NCBI GenBank assembly: GCA_001599975.1
Contig: BCIO01000004.1
Span: 657,434 to 721,433 of the forward strand
Reading direction: 5' to 3'
From: Cystobasidiopsis lactophilus
Taxonomy: Eukaryota; Basidiomycota; Agaricostilbomycetes; Agaricostilbales; Chionosphaeraceae
Length of the DNA stretch: 64,000 nt
Every line of letters begins with the position of its first letter. Within the stretch, counting starts at the first letter, position 1. The notes under the pieces were generated by a model that ran no database searches, was not told the origin of the DNA, and saw only the letters and a list, made by a program, of their open reading frames with translations. Below, piece by piece: positions 10,652 to 23,043 of the stretch. The position numbers were made by a program, and so were the translations under genes.

Positions 10652-12374
10652 TCAGGAGAGGTCGGATTGGATGCCGCTGAAAAGCGGCGGCGAAGCGTAG
10701 AGGTCCGCTGCTTCTGCCTGCGAAAAGGCAGGGTTGGGGACGTAGAAGTCGTCCGAGTCGCCAAAGTAGCCGAACATCTGTTACTGGTGTCAAAAACCTT
10801 CGCAACTAGAGGCCAAAGTTTGCCGACTCACGCGGTCCGCGCCACCGATCAAGCCGACTTCGTTAGGTGCATCTTGTTCAACATTGACACCGTTATCCTG
10901 AACGCTTGATTAGCATTGAAAAGAGCATCCACTCCAAGTGGCCGACTCACAAAGGCGTAGGTGTTGTCAGGTCCAATTTCAGTTTCCGTCGGAATCAAAT
11001 GATAAAAGTTGTGTCTTGTCAGACGTTGCCCAACCATCTGCGAGCGTGAAAATGTCTTTAAGAGATGTCATCTTGGATAGTGAGCGAAAGATAAGCTTAC
11101 TCCAAGCGCAGTTTCAGTAGACGAACCATGGGCGAGCTCGCCGGTTGAGGAGCGTTCCAAGGTCGTCTCAATCTCATCGGCCCGCTCTTGAAGATCCTGA
11201 GTATCCTGGAAATTCAGTCGTATTCTCTCCTAGTCAAGCAAAGACAGAAGTGCTCACCACTCCGGCTTCGTGGCCCTCCGAGGAGGCTTCGTTCCTTTGG
11301 AATGAAGCATTCTGGCGACAACTAGGAGTGAGTTTTCACCTTTGAAGTGCAGGGTGCTAGAAGATTGAACGCACTCTCTGATTCGTAGGTTGGCTCCCAG
11401 TGGATCTGGTGAAGCGAGCGGGCGATGCTGTGGCAGCGCTCCGCGGGCTTATATCCTGGAATCGCCGCACCCTGGGAGTGCCAGTGGTGCTGGGAGCGGG
11501 CAAAGGTCGCGATGCAGGGACTGGTGCGGCGTCTTGGGTGTGTTGGGCAGCGCCTTTCTGCGACTTGGCCGGCGAGCGCTTCTTGTGGCTTGCTAGACGA
11601 GCGGTTTGAGCAGCAGCAGAGATAGCCGCGAACAGATCGACAGCCTCCTTGTTCAGCGTTGCAATTTGCAGCTGAGCTTTCGGAGGTGGTGGCTTCGACT
11701 GTCCCTCGCCCTTCGACCGAAGTCAGCGAGCCGTTCAACACAGACGAGAGCCAGGAAAGATACGCACTGCTTTGTATTGCCTCCAGGCAGTGAGGTGGTA
11801 GTTGTCGTTGGCGAGCTGGCTGAGCGCGCTGGTGTGCGCGTCCTCCAACTCAGCAAACTTGATCAGGTTGAGAAGACACGCAGCGGCCACTCCGGCCTCT
11901 TCGAGGCCTGGACCGAACTTGAGAAGCTGGCCGCCCATGGTCTTGGCGTTAGAGCCATCGCTCGAGCCGGTGAGCGCCGCAAAGCTGGATCGAGGACAAA
12001 TTTTGTCAGGAAGGTAAACAAGGGCCGTTTGAGCAGGCGGCGTACCTGACATGGAAGTCGAAGTGACCGTGCTTGCGTCTAAAGCTGTTGATAACAGATT
12101 TGACGCCTGGGTCGAGGGGGAAAAAGAGGCGGGGGACAAGAAGCGCATCTGGAGGCTGCGGCAGGGACGACATCTCCAAGGCACAGCTTCGGCAGATCTT
12201 CTTGTCTTTCAGGGGCCTTCCAAGCAAAGGAGCCACACAATACAACTCCAGAAAGCAGAGCAAGGTGGTGAAAGCAGAACAAGAGTCGTGGACCGTTCTC
12301 CCAAAGGCCAAAAGCTTCTTCAGCCGTTGACCTGGTCCGAGGTTTGCTGCGACGTTTGCCACCCCGGCTTGCAT
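10652..12374 (-). CDS. Uncharacterised protein, helical N-terminus and disordered middle
   Basis: Minus-strand gene with stop TGA at 10652-10654. An ATG at 12374 opens the longest frame. An in-frame ATG at 12173 (MSSLPQPPDALLVPR) is an equally good start. The conserved-looking part reads FFPLDPGVKSVINSFRRKHG, then across an intron FAALTGSSDGSNAKTMGGQL and LIKFAELEDAHTSALSQL, which suggests helical structure. A Ser/Pro/Ala-rich linker follows. The C-terminal exons read RHNFYHLIPTETEIGPDNTY and IGGADRMFGYFGDSDDFY, separated by very short introns. No family is recognised. The helical N-terminus is faintly BAR-like, but that is a guess. Confidence 0.5.
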
Positions 12375-12810
12375 TCCTCCAACAAATTTGAATCAATGAG
12401 CTCAAAAAGACGCGTTCTGACTCTGATGGGCTTCGCCCACAACGGGGAAGGAGCCGCAAGCCGGTCAGTCGCACACGCCACCGAGCCCATGACGAGGACA
12501 CACTCCACTGCGCGTGAGTTGTGAGGCGCGCGACTCAGCAGAAGCTGGATTCGGGACGTCTATGAGCAAAGAAAATGCGAATTGGGTTGCAAGTGTGATT
12601 TTGAACCTTTTGGGTCGTAGATAGCGCTCGCTCTTTCACCCGACTGCCAGCTCTTGTTATTTGAGGGCTGGCATGACTATACCAAAGCGATGAATATCCG
12701 GAAGAGTGGATCGAGAGTCGAAAAGGGTGTAGCGCTGAGCGATTGGCGAAGGCTAGAGAAAGGCACGCTGAGTGGCAAAAGTGGCGGCTAACCGACAAAG
12801 CCGTTGAAGT

Positions 12811-13420
12811 GGATTTCGATACCATGAGTGCCAGATAGGACACAAATTTGCTCTAGGACCGTGTAGAAGACCTGCAAAACCCAGAGATTGCGCATAATCG
12901 GAACAAGAACTTAGGATGCGACTGGCTCGGGTTCTGCTCGCGAGAGCTAACCGGGTCGTCGGGTGTTTTTATGTACGGCCGATTCTCACTACCTTCCTAG
13001 TGAGTCCAACAATGCGTAATGACCGACTGTCGCCTTCGCCAAAGACTTCCTTTCGCTTTTTTTTTTTGTTGGCTTGGACTCGTTCAGCAAGGCTCCTTTG
13101 ATCTCAGAAAATGACCGCTGGATTCGGATACCATGAGTGCCAGATGAGACACAAAAGTGCTAGAACACCACGTAGAAGACCCGCAAGGACGAGGAATTGT
13201 GCATAAATCGGACAAAATCTGGTTGTGGCGATCACTTGGGACCAGCTCGCCAGAGCTAACCAAGTCGTTGACGCTTCGTAGTACGGCCGATTCTCACTAC
13301 CTTCCTAGTGAATCCGACAATGTGCAATAACCGACTGTCGCCTTCGCCAAAGACTTCCCTTTCGCTTTTTTTTTGTTGGCTTGGACTCGACTCCTTGGAT
13401 CACAGAAAATGACCGTTGGG
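12811..13420. repeat. Two direct tandem copies of a ~300-bp repeat
   Basis: Copy 1 (about 12811-13111) and copy 2 (about 13112-13420) share ATACCATGAGTGCCAGAT at the left. They also share GATTCTCACTACCTTCCTAG, CGACTGTCGCCTTCGCC, an AAAGACTTCC/T-run block with TTGGCTTGGACTCG, and CAGAAAATGACCG at the right. The poly-T tract length differs between copies. No coding frame is kept across both, so this looks like a non-coding duplication. Confidence 0.85.
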
Positions 13421-14110
13421 TTCGGACCTGGATACCACAAACCCCCAAGAACCGATCAAGATTGCTCTTTGAGAAGTCGCTGTGGAAGGCGCGCTGGCAA
13501 TTGGGCATTCCCGATGAAAACCTTGGCGTGGCAGACTCGGTCTAGCTAAAGGGCAGATGTGAGACAGTCGATGTGTATCGTAGCTCCACTGGAAGTCGCC
13601 ACCTTTCTAGTTGAGGCTCACCAATGTGCAAAACGACTTTGTTCGAGACAACTCGGCTCGGCCCGCAATGCTGCGCATGGACGCCGAGCAACTTTTTTGG
13701 CCCTTCAGTCTCTGTGCATCGCGTCGAAAATCAAAGCAGACGTCCTTTGTGAACTCGGAACAAGCGTCGGACCAGCAGAAAGGGCAATGGCCGTGCAGAA
13801 CTATTCGAGCATGAGTGGCGGAACTTTGAACCTTCGACTTAAAGCGGGACAGCCTTGATCGCGTCCAATTCCAGGGCTAAGCATCATCGATAACATCTGA
13901 GATTCCAACAGAAGCAAAGGCAGCTTGCCGATCTGGCATAGCTATGCTGCAGGATCAAGCCCGCCGATCAACTCCAAGAGACGTTCGAGCGAACTCATCT
14001 TGATCCGCATCCACCAGAGCGGTTGTGGTTACTCTCAATACCTTCGTTGTTCAATCCAACGTGCGTCCGGCACACCAGCTCGCCCGTGACCGCAGTCCGG
14101 CCCTCCCTGG
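13421..14110. repeat. Decayed further copies of the ~300-bp repeat
   Basis: Fainter relatives of the adjacent repeat continue rightwards. The sequence CCACCTTTCTAGTTGAGGC followed by ACCAATGTGCAAAACGAC near 13600 aligns with the CTACCTTCCTAGTGA/CAATGTGCAATAACCGAC block. ACTCTCAATACCTTCGTTG near 14032 aligns with the same block. This suggests an older array of about four units with only the two left ones still clearly alike. Alignment is by eye. Confidence 0.45.
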
Positions 14111-14161
14111 ACAGCCGCTGCCCATGCATCGGACCTTAGCCTCAGTGACTTGCCGCACAAC

Positions 14162-15443
14162 ATGTCCGCGCTTCTAGAAGATATTGTTGTCTTACAGCCA
14201 ATTGCGGCGCTCGCCCCGCCGTCGGCTGCTGCACCCGCAGGCTCAGCATCGTTGGTTTTCCTGCGACAGCGCCCCCTCTCCATCATTCCCTTCCTCTTCG
14301 ACAGCTTCAAATCTTGCGTCTTGACATTTCGGCGTCCGGACGATCACAATCCGAGGGACATCACTTTCGCGCCGCTAGTCAGATCTTTCGTCCCAGCCGC
14401 CACAAATTACACTCGCACGATCGACGAGGCCAACGACGCCATCACCAGTCAAGCGCTCGACCGACTCGAGTGGCTCTTCTCCAAAGTGCAGATTGCCATC
14501 GTCCCACACGATTCGAAAGGTCCGGCTTGTTGGGCATTCAACCCGGAATGCAGCGAAACCCCAGACGGGGCCATTCTCGCCTGGGATCACTTCGACAGGC
14601 CAACTATATGCTTCACGCCGGCGCTTGACGAAGCTTGGCACCAGGCCAAAACCGAAGACGATCGGATCGCAGTTATAGGAAAGGGTCTGGAGGCTTGTGG
14701 CCACGAGCTCGGCCTCAACTTATTGCGCGCAGTAAGTTCACCCCTTGGTTAGTGCTCAGGTGTTCACTCTGGTACATATCTTCATGGCACTACAACCCCG
14801 GAGAGGCACCGCGGGCAAGTGTGCAGCAAGGCGGCGGCAGGTGCTGACGAGGGTGGCGAAGTCCAGTCAGAGCCGGTCTTCGGCGGAGAATTTGAGCTAT
14901 ATCGCAGTGCGCTGTTTATTTATTCGTCCATCATCTCTGACCCCACCCTTTAATCCAGTCCAAGACTACGGCTTCCATCTTGTCGGTTCTCTCGTTGCAC
15001 GCAGGAACGTCAACACCGTTGTCCTCCCCAAACTGGTCAAAGCTCGCCTCATGGCTTTCATCGTCCCCGAACGTCGACAAGACGTCGTCTTTCCAATTGT
15101 AGATGGTTCTGTCACGGTTTCCGTCAATTCAAAAGATTTCAAGCGGCACTTCCCCGACTTCGGCTCCGACCACCTCATGAAGGCCTTCTTGTCGGAAGCG
15201 CCCAGTCCGCTTTCAGATGTTGGCGCTTGCGTTGCGCGAATGCAGCTCGCCGAGTCCCATCCTTATCACACTCGTGAGCCCTCCTCGCCATCTGCAGGGG
15301 CGGCCGTGCGGCAAGGGGAAGGGACGAAGGTTCTGATTGAAGGCGGGGCCAAAGCTGCTATGGACGAGGACCAGGCGCAGGTGCTTCCCTCTGGATTCAC
15401 GGAAATCGCTGGTGGGGCGGACAAGTGGCTGATTGGTCGCTAG
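14162..15443 (+). CDS. Uncharacterised protein, three exons
   Basis: ATG at 14162 opens MSALLEDIVVLQPIAALAPP and runs to a GTAAGT donor near 14732 after GLNLLRA. Exon 2 is short (SKAAAGADEGGEVQSEP, then FGGEFELYR). A 52-nt GTGCGC...CCAG intron (about 14908-14959) joins it in frame to QDYGFHLVGSLVARRNVNTV. Exon 3 runs to the stop at 15443 and includes ARLMAFIVPERRQDVVFPIV. The joined product would be about 380 residues. The acceptor of the first intron is uncertain (CCCCGGAG near 14803 fits the frame). No signal peptide, membrane segment or catalytic motif is recognised, and I do not recognise the family. Confidence 0.6.
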
Positions 15444-15705
15444 GCGGGCCGGAGAGTCGAAATGCAAGCCCAGGCTTCCGCAACTGCCTCACTGATGGTA
15501 CATGCAATACTGTGTCTTCTTCGGAAGCATTCATTTCTACAGGTCATATTCTTGGTGTAATGGTGAGGCGCAGCCTGACCAACTGTGCCGACCATAGCGT
15601 TCCGCCACCGCAAAGAGGCCCGGCTCAACTCTTTCTCCCCATCGACGTCCTCTTTCGGTTTAGTCTTCTTTTGCGTGCCAGATCGGTGCTTCTTTCAGTT
15701 TTAAA

Positions 15706-17045
<1,340 letters not shown>

Positions 17046-17222
17046 ATTATAGCTATGAAAACTTAATCCTGTACTATGAACGTCGGCGCCGTCGATGCTG
17101 CACGCGCGTTAATTTCTTGCCCTTTCTCGACCGGCAGTCCATCGTCTCCATCTCCGCCGTGGTCGTCGCTGCCACACGTCATCCCGAACAGAGTGTAGAA
17201 ACATCCCAGAGCCAGATTCAGC

Positions 17223-18561
17223 ATGGCTCGCTTGCTGTTTCTTGCGCTCATCGCGCTTGCTGCGTTCGCAGTCCAGGCAGCGGATTACTACAAGACGCTG
17301 CAAGTCGACCGCAAGGCCTCCTTGCAGGACATCAAGAAACAGTACAGGAAGCTCAGTAAAAAGTACCACCCTGACAAGAGCAAGGAGGCGAACGCGAAAG
17401 AAAAGTCAGGCGCTTTCGTGTCTGCTTGGGCAAGCTGAAAACTCCTCGCTGACTCTGGTCTTGTCCCCTCAGGTTTGTTGAAGTAGCGCAGGCTTTCGAG
17501 GTTTTAAGCGACGACGAGAAACGGAGAGTGTATGACCGGCATGGAGAGGAGGGCCTTAAGAGAATGCAAAGTGGGCAGTCGGCCGACGGAGGAAGCCCGT
17601 TCGACCTCTTCAGTCGCTTCTTTGGGGGAGGGGGAGGGCAAACACAAGAGAGGAGAGGCCCCAATATGGTCACAGAAGTGGTCGTCGACCTTAAGGACAT
17701 CTGTGAGCCCGCCGTGGTTCAATCTGTCTTCGTTTCGCGTCTGATCCTTGGCTCCAGACACTGGGAAAACCTTCGATGTAAGTGCCATGGGCTTCTATTG
17801 ATCTTTTGCTTATCGCCCTGGTGCAGGTCGAAATCTCTGCCAAGCGGATCTGCCACCATTGCGATGGCTCTGGCGCGCACTCACCAAAAGACATTGTTGA
17901 ATGTCCTCGCTGCCAAGGGCAAGGCATCGTAATTGTGCAGCAGCAGATTGCACCGGGGATGGTTACCCGGATGCAGCAGCACTGCCCACAATGCCAAGGG
18001 CGCGGCAAGATCACCAAGCGCCTCTGCGCCGTGTGCTCTGGCCACCGCGTTGTCCAGACCTCAAATACCCTCAGCCTCTCAATAGACCGGGGGCTACCGG
18101 ATGGCACCGAGATTGTGTTTGAGAACGAGGCGGACGAGTCACCAGACTGGGTCGCGGGCGACGTGGTCGTGCATGTGCGGAGTAAGGTCGAGGCAGGCGG
18201 CTTCACCAGGAAGGGGCCGAACCTCTACTTCAAGGAGGCGATTGGGGTCGACGAGGCGCTTTTGGGCTTCGAAAGGAAGATCATGGGCTTGGACGGCCAC
18301 TGGCTCACACTCAAGCGGGAAGGGACAACTCAGCCGGGCTTTGTCCAGATCGTCAAGGACGAAGGGATGCCGCACTACCACCTTTCAGGGTTCGGCAACC
18401 TCTACGTCGAGTACTCTGTCGTTCTTCCAACCAAGCTGGAAGCCAATACCAAGACTAGTACGTTCCTTCGCTTGTTTCCAAGTTCCCACTGACCCTGTCC
18501 ACGAACAGAGCTGGAGGAAGCGTTCAAGTACCGAGACCAAAAGCGGCACAGCGAGCTGTGA
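17223..18561 (+). CDS. SCJ1: ER-lumenal DnaJ (Hsp40) co-chaperone, SCJ1/DNAJB11-like
   Basis: Type I J-protein that would stimulate BiP/Kar2 in the ER lumen. ATG 17223 gives a signal peptide ([18 protein letters not shown]), then the J domain [20 protein letters not shown] with the HPD motif (KYHPDKSK). After an intron comes [21 protein letters not shown] Gly-rich segment ([10 protein letters not shown]) and four zinc-finger repeats follow: [32 protein letters not shown]. The last repeat has HR where GxG is usual. The substrate-binding domain includes [20 protein letters not shown]. The C-terminus is KRHSEL, close to the HDEL ER-retrieval signal but with Ser in place of Asp. Convergent with VMA1, with only 133 bp between stops. 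Confidence 0.92.
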
Positions 18562-18694
18562 ATGACGATTGGACGAGTAGACGACGAGGGAAGGGGGCAG
18601 CTTCGCGGGCTTTTTTAGATCTCTATCAAAAATGCATTTTTTTACATCCTTTAAAACCCGTTTTGTGGACTTTAACCTGGTGTAGACGCCATAT

Positions 18695-21563
18695 CTAGTC
18701 CGACAAGCTCTGGAATTTTGACGTGAGCTGGTCGTGCAGCTTCTTAAACTCTGCAAAATGATAAAAAAAGTCAAAAGGTTGCCGGCAAGTGGCAAAGCGA
18801 GAGATCGTCCTTACTGCCCTCGACATCGGATTGGCCTTGACTCGGCGACTCGAACTTCATCTGTGGCACGAGCCCGGAGTGTCAACTTGAGAACTAGCTG
18901 AAGGAAAGCGAGCCGGACGCACCTGCGACAGCTGATACCACTCGTCGGACGTTGCGTCTCTGACCTTGCCCCAGGTGGTGTCGCCAGACTCGACCGCCTT
19001 GGTGGCCAGCTCGTAGTAGGTGATAAAGTTCTTGAGCATGCCGTTGGTCTTGTACTGCAAGCCAACAAACCAGCGTCAGCACCAGGCCCGCAAGAGCTGG
19101 AGGAGGGGCGAGGCTTACGAAGGGGCAGTAGCGGTCGTACTCCGAGATGCCGTTCTGCTGCAAAAAGTCGTCCTTGATCAAGCGGGCCACGTCCAACGTG
19201 ACCTTGTCCGGCTCGCCGAGGGCCGACTTGCCGACCAGCTGGACGATCTCGGCCAGCTCGTCCTCCTTTTGGAGGATCTCCTTGCAGCGGTTGCGGTAGT
19301 CGATGAAGGCCGGCTCGGTGGTCGAGTACCAGGGCTGGAGGATGCCGATGTACTTGGAGTAGGAGACGTTCCAGTTGACGGAGGGGAAGTGCTTGCGCTG
19401 GGCCAATTTCTTGTCCAAGCCCCAGAAGACCTGCACGGCAAAAAACGCGTTAGCTACTTCGCGAGCTACAAGACAGGTTTGCCGCACCTGAACAATACCC
19501 AGAGTGGCGGCCGTGACGGGATCTGAGAAATCACCACCGGGCGGCGAGACACTGGGCGACATAACTTCAGTCAAGGAGCTCATTGAGCTTAAAAAGGGAA
19601 GAGCACGCACGCTCCGATGATGGAAACGGTGCCCTCTCTCGACGGGCTGCCCAGAGCCTTGACCTTGCCGGCGCGCTCGTAGAACGAGGCGAGCTTGGCA
19701 CTGAGGTACGCGGGGTAGCCGGAGTCAGCTGGCATCTCCGCCAGGCGGCCGGAGATCTCTCGCAGCGCCTCGGCCCAGCGGGACGTGGAGTCGGCCATCA
19801 TGGCCACGTTCTTGCCCTGGTCGCGGAAGTACTCGGCGAGGGTGATGCCGGTGTAGATGGAGGCCTCGCGGGCGGCGACGGGCATGTTGGACGTGTTGGC
19901 GACCAGGGTGGTGCGCTTCATGATGGGCTCCTCCTTGCCGTTGATGTTGATCGTTAGCTCGGGGAACTCCATCAGCACCTCGGCCATCTCGTTGCCCCGC
20001 TCGCCGCACCCGACGTAGATGATGATGTCCGAGTTGGAGAACTTGGACACGGCCTGGCTAATGACTGTTGATTGCGCAGACATGACCTAGCTTGAGCAAA
20101 GTTGACTCTAGCTGAGGTGAAAGCGTCAAACCAACCTGTCTTGCCACAGCCAAAAGCACCTGGGATGGCGGTGGTGCCACCTTGGACGCAAGGGAAGAGG
20201 GAGTCGAGCACGCGCTGGCCGGTGAGCAAGGGAAAGTCGGCGGTGAGCTTGTCGGCGGACGGCCGGGGCGCGCGGACGGGCCAGACCTGCATGAGGCTGT
20301 GCTTGGTCGTCTTGCCCTCGAACTCGGTCTCGAGAATGGTGTCCTGTAAGGAACAAGGTGAAAAACAACTTGAGACTCTCGAAAGCGCAAAAGTTGAAAG
20401 GTGGTGATCTCCCTTACTTCGACCGTGTAAGCGCCCTTCTCGGCGATGTGGGTGATGGTTCCCATGGCGCGCGGGCCGAGCATAATCTTGTGGGTGTCCA
20501 AGAGCGAGTTCTCGTACACGGAGCCGAAAATGTCGCCGCCCGAAACATGGTCCCCGACCTGTGCGAACGCCGGCTCATGTAGAGTCCCAGTGAAGAGAGG
20601 TAGGGAGCAGGAACGCACCTTGAGGTCGGCGGGCGTGAAGTCCCACTTCTGCTTGCGGTCCAAAGCTTGGGTGTTGATGCCTCTCGGGATGTAGATGGAT
20701 TCGGACAGGTCGGCGATCGATTTGAGCGCTGTGGGACCCCGTAAAACGACCTATCAAGACCTTGAATTGATAAGGGAGGGTGGCGGGCAACTCACGTCGC
20801 TGGATGCCGTCGTAAATGTTGGACATCAAGCCCGGCCCCAGCTCGACGGAGAGCGGCTTGCCCGTCCGCAGCACCGGGTCGCCAATCGTCATGCCGGATG
20901 TCTGTACGATACAACATTGGATCTCATGTCAAGAGGGATCGAGACAAAAGGTGGAGGGAGCGCCAAACGCACCTCCTCGTAGACTTGGATGGTGGCCTTG
21001 TCGGCGTCAATCCGAATGATTTCTGTGGTCGACCCCGGCGTTCAGCTGGATCCTCTACAGCAGAACAAAGGAACCAGGCGCACCTCCGACGAGCTCATCG
21101 TGCCCGACTCTGCAAGCGAACTTGTTAAACGCAGCCCAAGACTGGGCTGAGGGATGAAGCTCCTTACTTGACCAGTTCGTACATGGCGGCGCCGGCCTGT
21201 CAATCGGGCTTCATTCGTCAGCCTATGCCTGGCTGTAAGTAGCGAGCCGCTGACCATGTTCTCGGCGACCACGACGCTGAGCGAGGGCAGTCGCTATCAG
21301 CCTTTGCGAGCAGCGATGCGCCAACAGGAGCAGGCAGGACTCACGGCCCAGAGACGGAGAACACTTGGCCAAACTTCTTCTCCTGCAAATCGCCTGGCTG
21401 GATCAGCTGCTGTTGTTCGAGTGACAGCTAACAGGGGGAGACAGCGACTTGCATTCTCCTCGTCTTGGATTCGCACCGTGTACTTCTTGGCACGTTCAAG
21501 AGCGCCCTGCCGATCGCACTGTGAGCATCACTCAGGTCTAATAGGGGCCAGACGCACTGCCAT
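18695..21563 (-). CDS. VMA1: V-type proton ATPase catalytic subunit A
   Basis: Catalytic subunit of the V1 sector, which hydrolyses ATP to acidify the vacuole. Exons in order read [52 protein letters not shown] and [20 protein letters not shown]. Then come [20 protein letters not shown], the nucleotide-binding loop [48 protein letters not shown], and a C-terminus ending [13 protein letters not shown] (TAG 18695-18697). The extreme N-terminus is less sure. ATG 21563 followed by two short introns gives an ALERAKKYT segment before the conserved core. No intein lies at the loop where the yeast VDE intein inserts. About a dozen short introns. Confidence 0.93.
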
Positions 21564-22166
21564 CGCTGCTGAAGTCGACGGACGAGCTCCAACCAAGCGA
21601 GCGCCGCCGAAGTCGCAGGGAGGGGGGTCACTCATGTTTGACCCCCCTTTGCCGCCTGCTCGTGGCGTTGCTCTCTGTGGCTGCAACAGCCAAATGAAGG
21701 TTCGCAGTCTGAGTCTGAACCTGTATGCGATGCTGGGAGCCTTTGCGAATCTGTCTTGCCTCTTGGTTCTCCAAACGCCGCACCTGGTGGCGCGACCGGC
21801 TCTCAGTTTCTGCGTTGGCTTGTGCTATTGGCTCCTCTGAACGCAGTCCGCAAGCAAGCAGCGAAACAAAACAGCTCAAGCCGCTCCCCTAGTCCAGTGC
21901 CGCGTTGCAGTTCCGTCACAGCCTCATACTGTAGTTCGCTCGGAGAGTCGGAGGTGGTCTCTTGCTGCCTGGCTGCGTTTCCCGGCCTAGGCCTTGCACC
22001 TCCCAAACCAGCAACAGCTCAGGTTAGTTCGTACCTATAAGTCTGCGTTCGAGAGCTCTTCTGGCGCCGCCACGCCTGCGTCTTACAGAATGCCTTCTGT
22101 CCGCATCTTCTTTTTATTTTGGGAAACCCTTTCCCTTCTCTTTTGCGCGCGCGCTTTCTCCCAACC
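21564..22166. promoter_or_regulatory. Divergent promoter region, VMA1 and hypothetical gene
   Basis: About 600 bp between the inferred start of VMA1 (minus) and ATG 22167 (plus). The two genes are head-to-head, so this should contain both promoters. A pyrimidine-rich stretch (TTCTTTTTATTTTGGG, then CCCTTTCCCTTCTCTTTTGC) lies just before the plus-strand ATG, as often seen at fungal transcription starts. No specific factor site is claimed. Confidence 0.5.
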
Positions 22167-22766
22167 ATGTCCATCGTCGACGAAATCAACCACATTGCCG
22201 CTCATTTCGCCCGCACCAACATCAGCCCGGGCGCCCCTCTCATCTTCGAGCTGCGCGAATTCGACTGGGTCGAGGACGACCCCAAGGTCCTCTGGCGCTT
22301 TTCCGCCAGCCACCCGCTCGCCGAGAACACGGTCCTGCCAAGACTCGACAAGTATGCGAGGTACGAGTGCGTCGGGTTCGCGGGCCAAGGCGCCTGTCTG
22401 TGCCCCATGCGTTTCATCGACCACGGCGTCGTCGAGCTGGACTACCAAGAGTGGGAAGGCGTGCGGCCCACAGTCCCAATTTTGGACCTGAACACGGGCG
22501 ACCACTTGTCCTTGGCTTCGGCGACGGCGTGCATGGCGAAAGAGGTCGCTCTGGCCGCTGGCTACCCCGCCGTCTGCTTTAGCACGGCCACGGACGACGG
22601 CAAGCGCTTTGGCCTCCGCTTCCTTTCTCAATCTGCCAAGGCAGCCCATGAAAAGGCCAAGGGCAAGAACTGGAAGGTGACAGCCGGCTGGAAAGAGGTG
22701 CCGCGTTTTGCTCAGCTCGTCAGAGATCACACCCAGGCCAAGCTCAACGCTGCGAGTACTACTTGA
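22167..22766 (+). CDS. Uncharacterised intronless protein of about 199 residues
   Basis: Uninterrupted frame from ATG 22167 (CCAACCATG context; MSIVDEINHIAAHFARTN) to TGA at 22764-22766. Visible segments include IFELREFDWVEDDPKVLWRF, YARYECVGFAGQGACLCPMR and a Lys-rich C-terminal helix (AAHEKAKGKNWKVT). There is no signal peptide and no long hydrophobic stretch. An in-frame upstream ATG exists at 22119, but the extension looks like leader sequence. Lack of introns is unusual here. I do not recognise the family. A polyadenylation-like AATAAA follows 34 bp after the stop. Confidence 0.7.
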   Translation: MSIVDEINHIAAHFARTNISPGAPLIFELREFDWVEDDPKVLWRFSASHPLAENTVLPRLDKYARYECVGFAGQGACLCPMRFIDHGVVELDYQEWEGVRPTVPILDLNTGDHLSLASATACMAKEVALAAGYPAVCFSTATDDGKRFGLRFLSQSAKAAHEKAKGKNWKVTAGWKEVPRFAQLVRDHTQAKLNAASTT

Positions 22767-22800
22767 GGGCACAGTATGACTCATGTTGGTACACTCTGGG

Positions 22801-22806
22801 AATAAA
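22801..22806 (+). terminator. Polyadenylation-signal-like AATAAA
   Basis: AATAAA lies 34 bp after the stop of the uncharacterised gene ending at 22766, in the right orientation and distance to guide 3'-end formation. Confidence 0.4.
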
Positions 22807-23043
22807 GCAGCCTGAGTTCAACTTGAAATATCATCATCCATTGGTAGCCCGACCACTCCCGTCGACGAATACAACATAGTCAGTCGTTCTGCTCCTTTCG
22901 TCGTCTTGCAAGCTGGCTCCAATCCCTCGGCACGCCACCAGAGATGTCGTGACAGCCTTGAGCTCAATCTCGATTCTGTGAAAGTTCTGGCCCTCGACTC
23001 GCTCCTTCTCCCTTATTTGCTCTCTAAACACCATTGCTTGGAA

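Noticed and set aside
12811-13420. Transposable element (MITE or LTR) at the direct repeats
   Set aside because: The units abut directly with no target-site duplication, terminal inverted repeats or coding content, so a plain tandem duplication explains them better.
19583-19957. Plus-strand open frames opposite VMA1
   Set aside because: They mirror the strongly biased codons of the VMA1 exons and have no family features.
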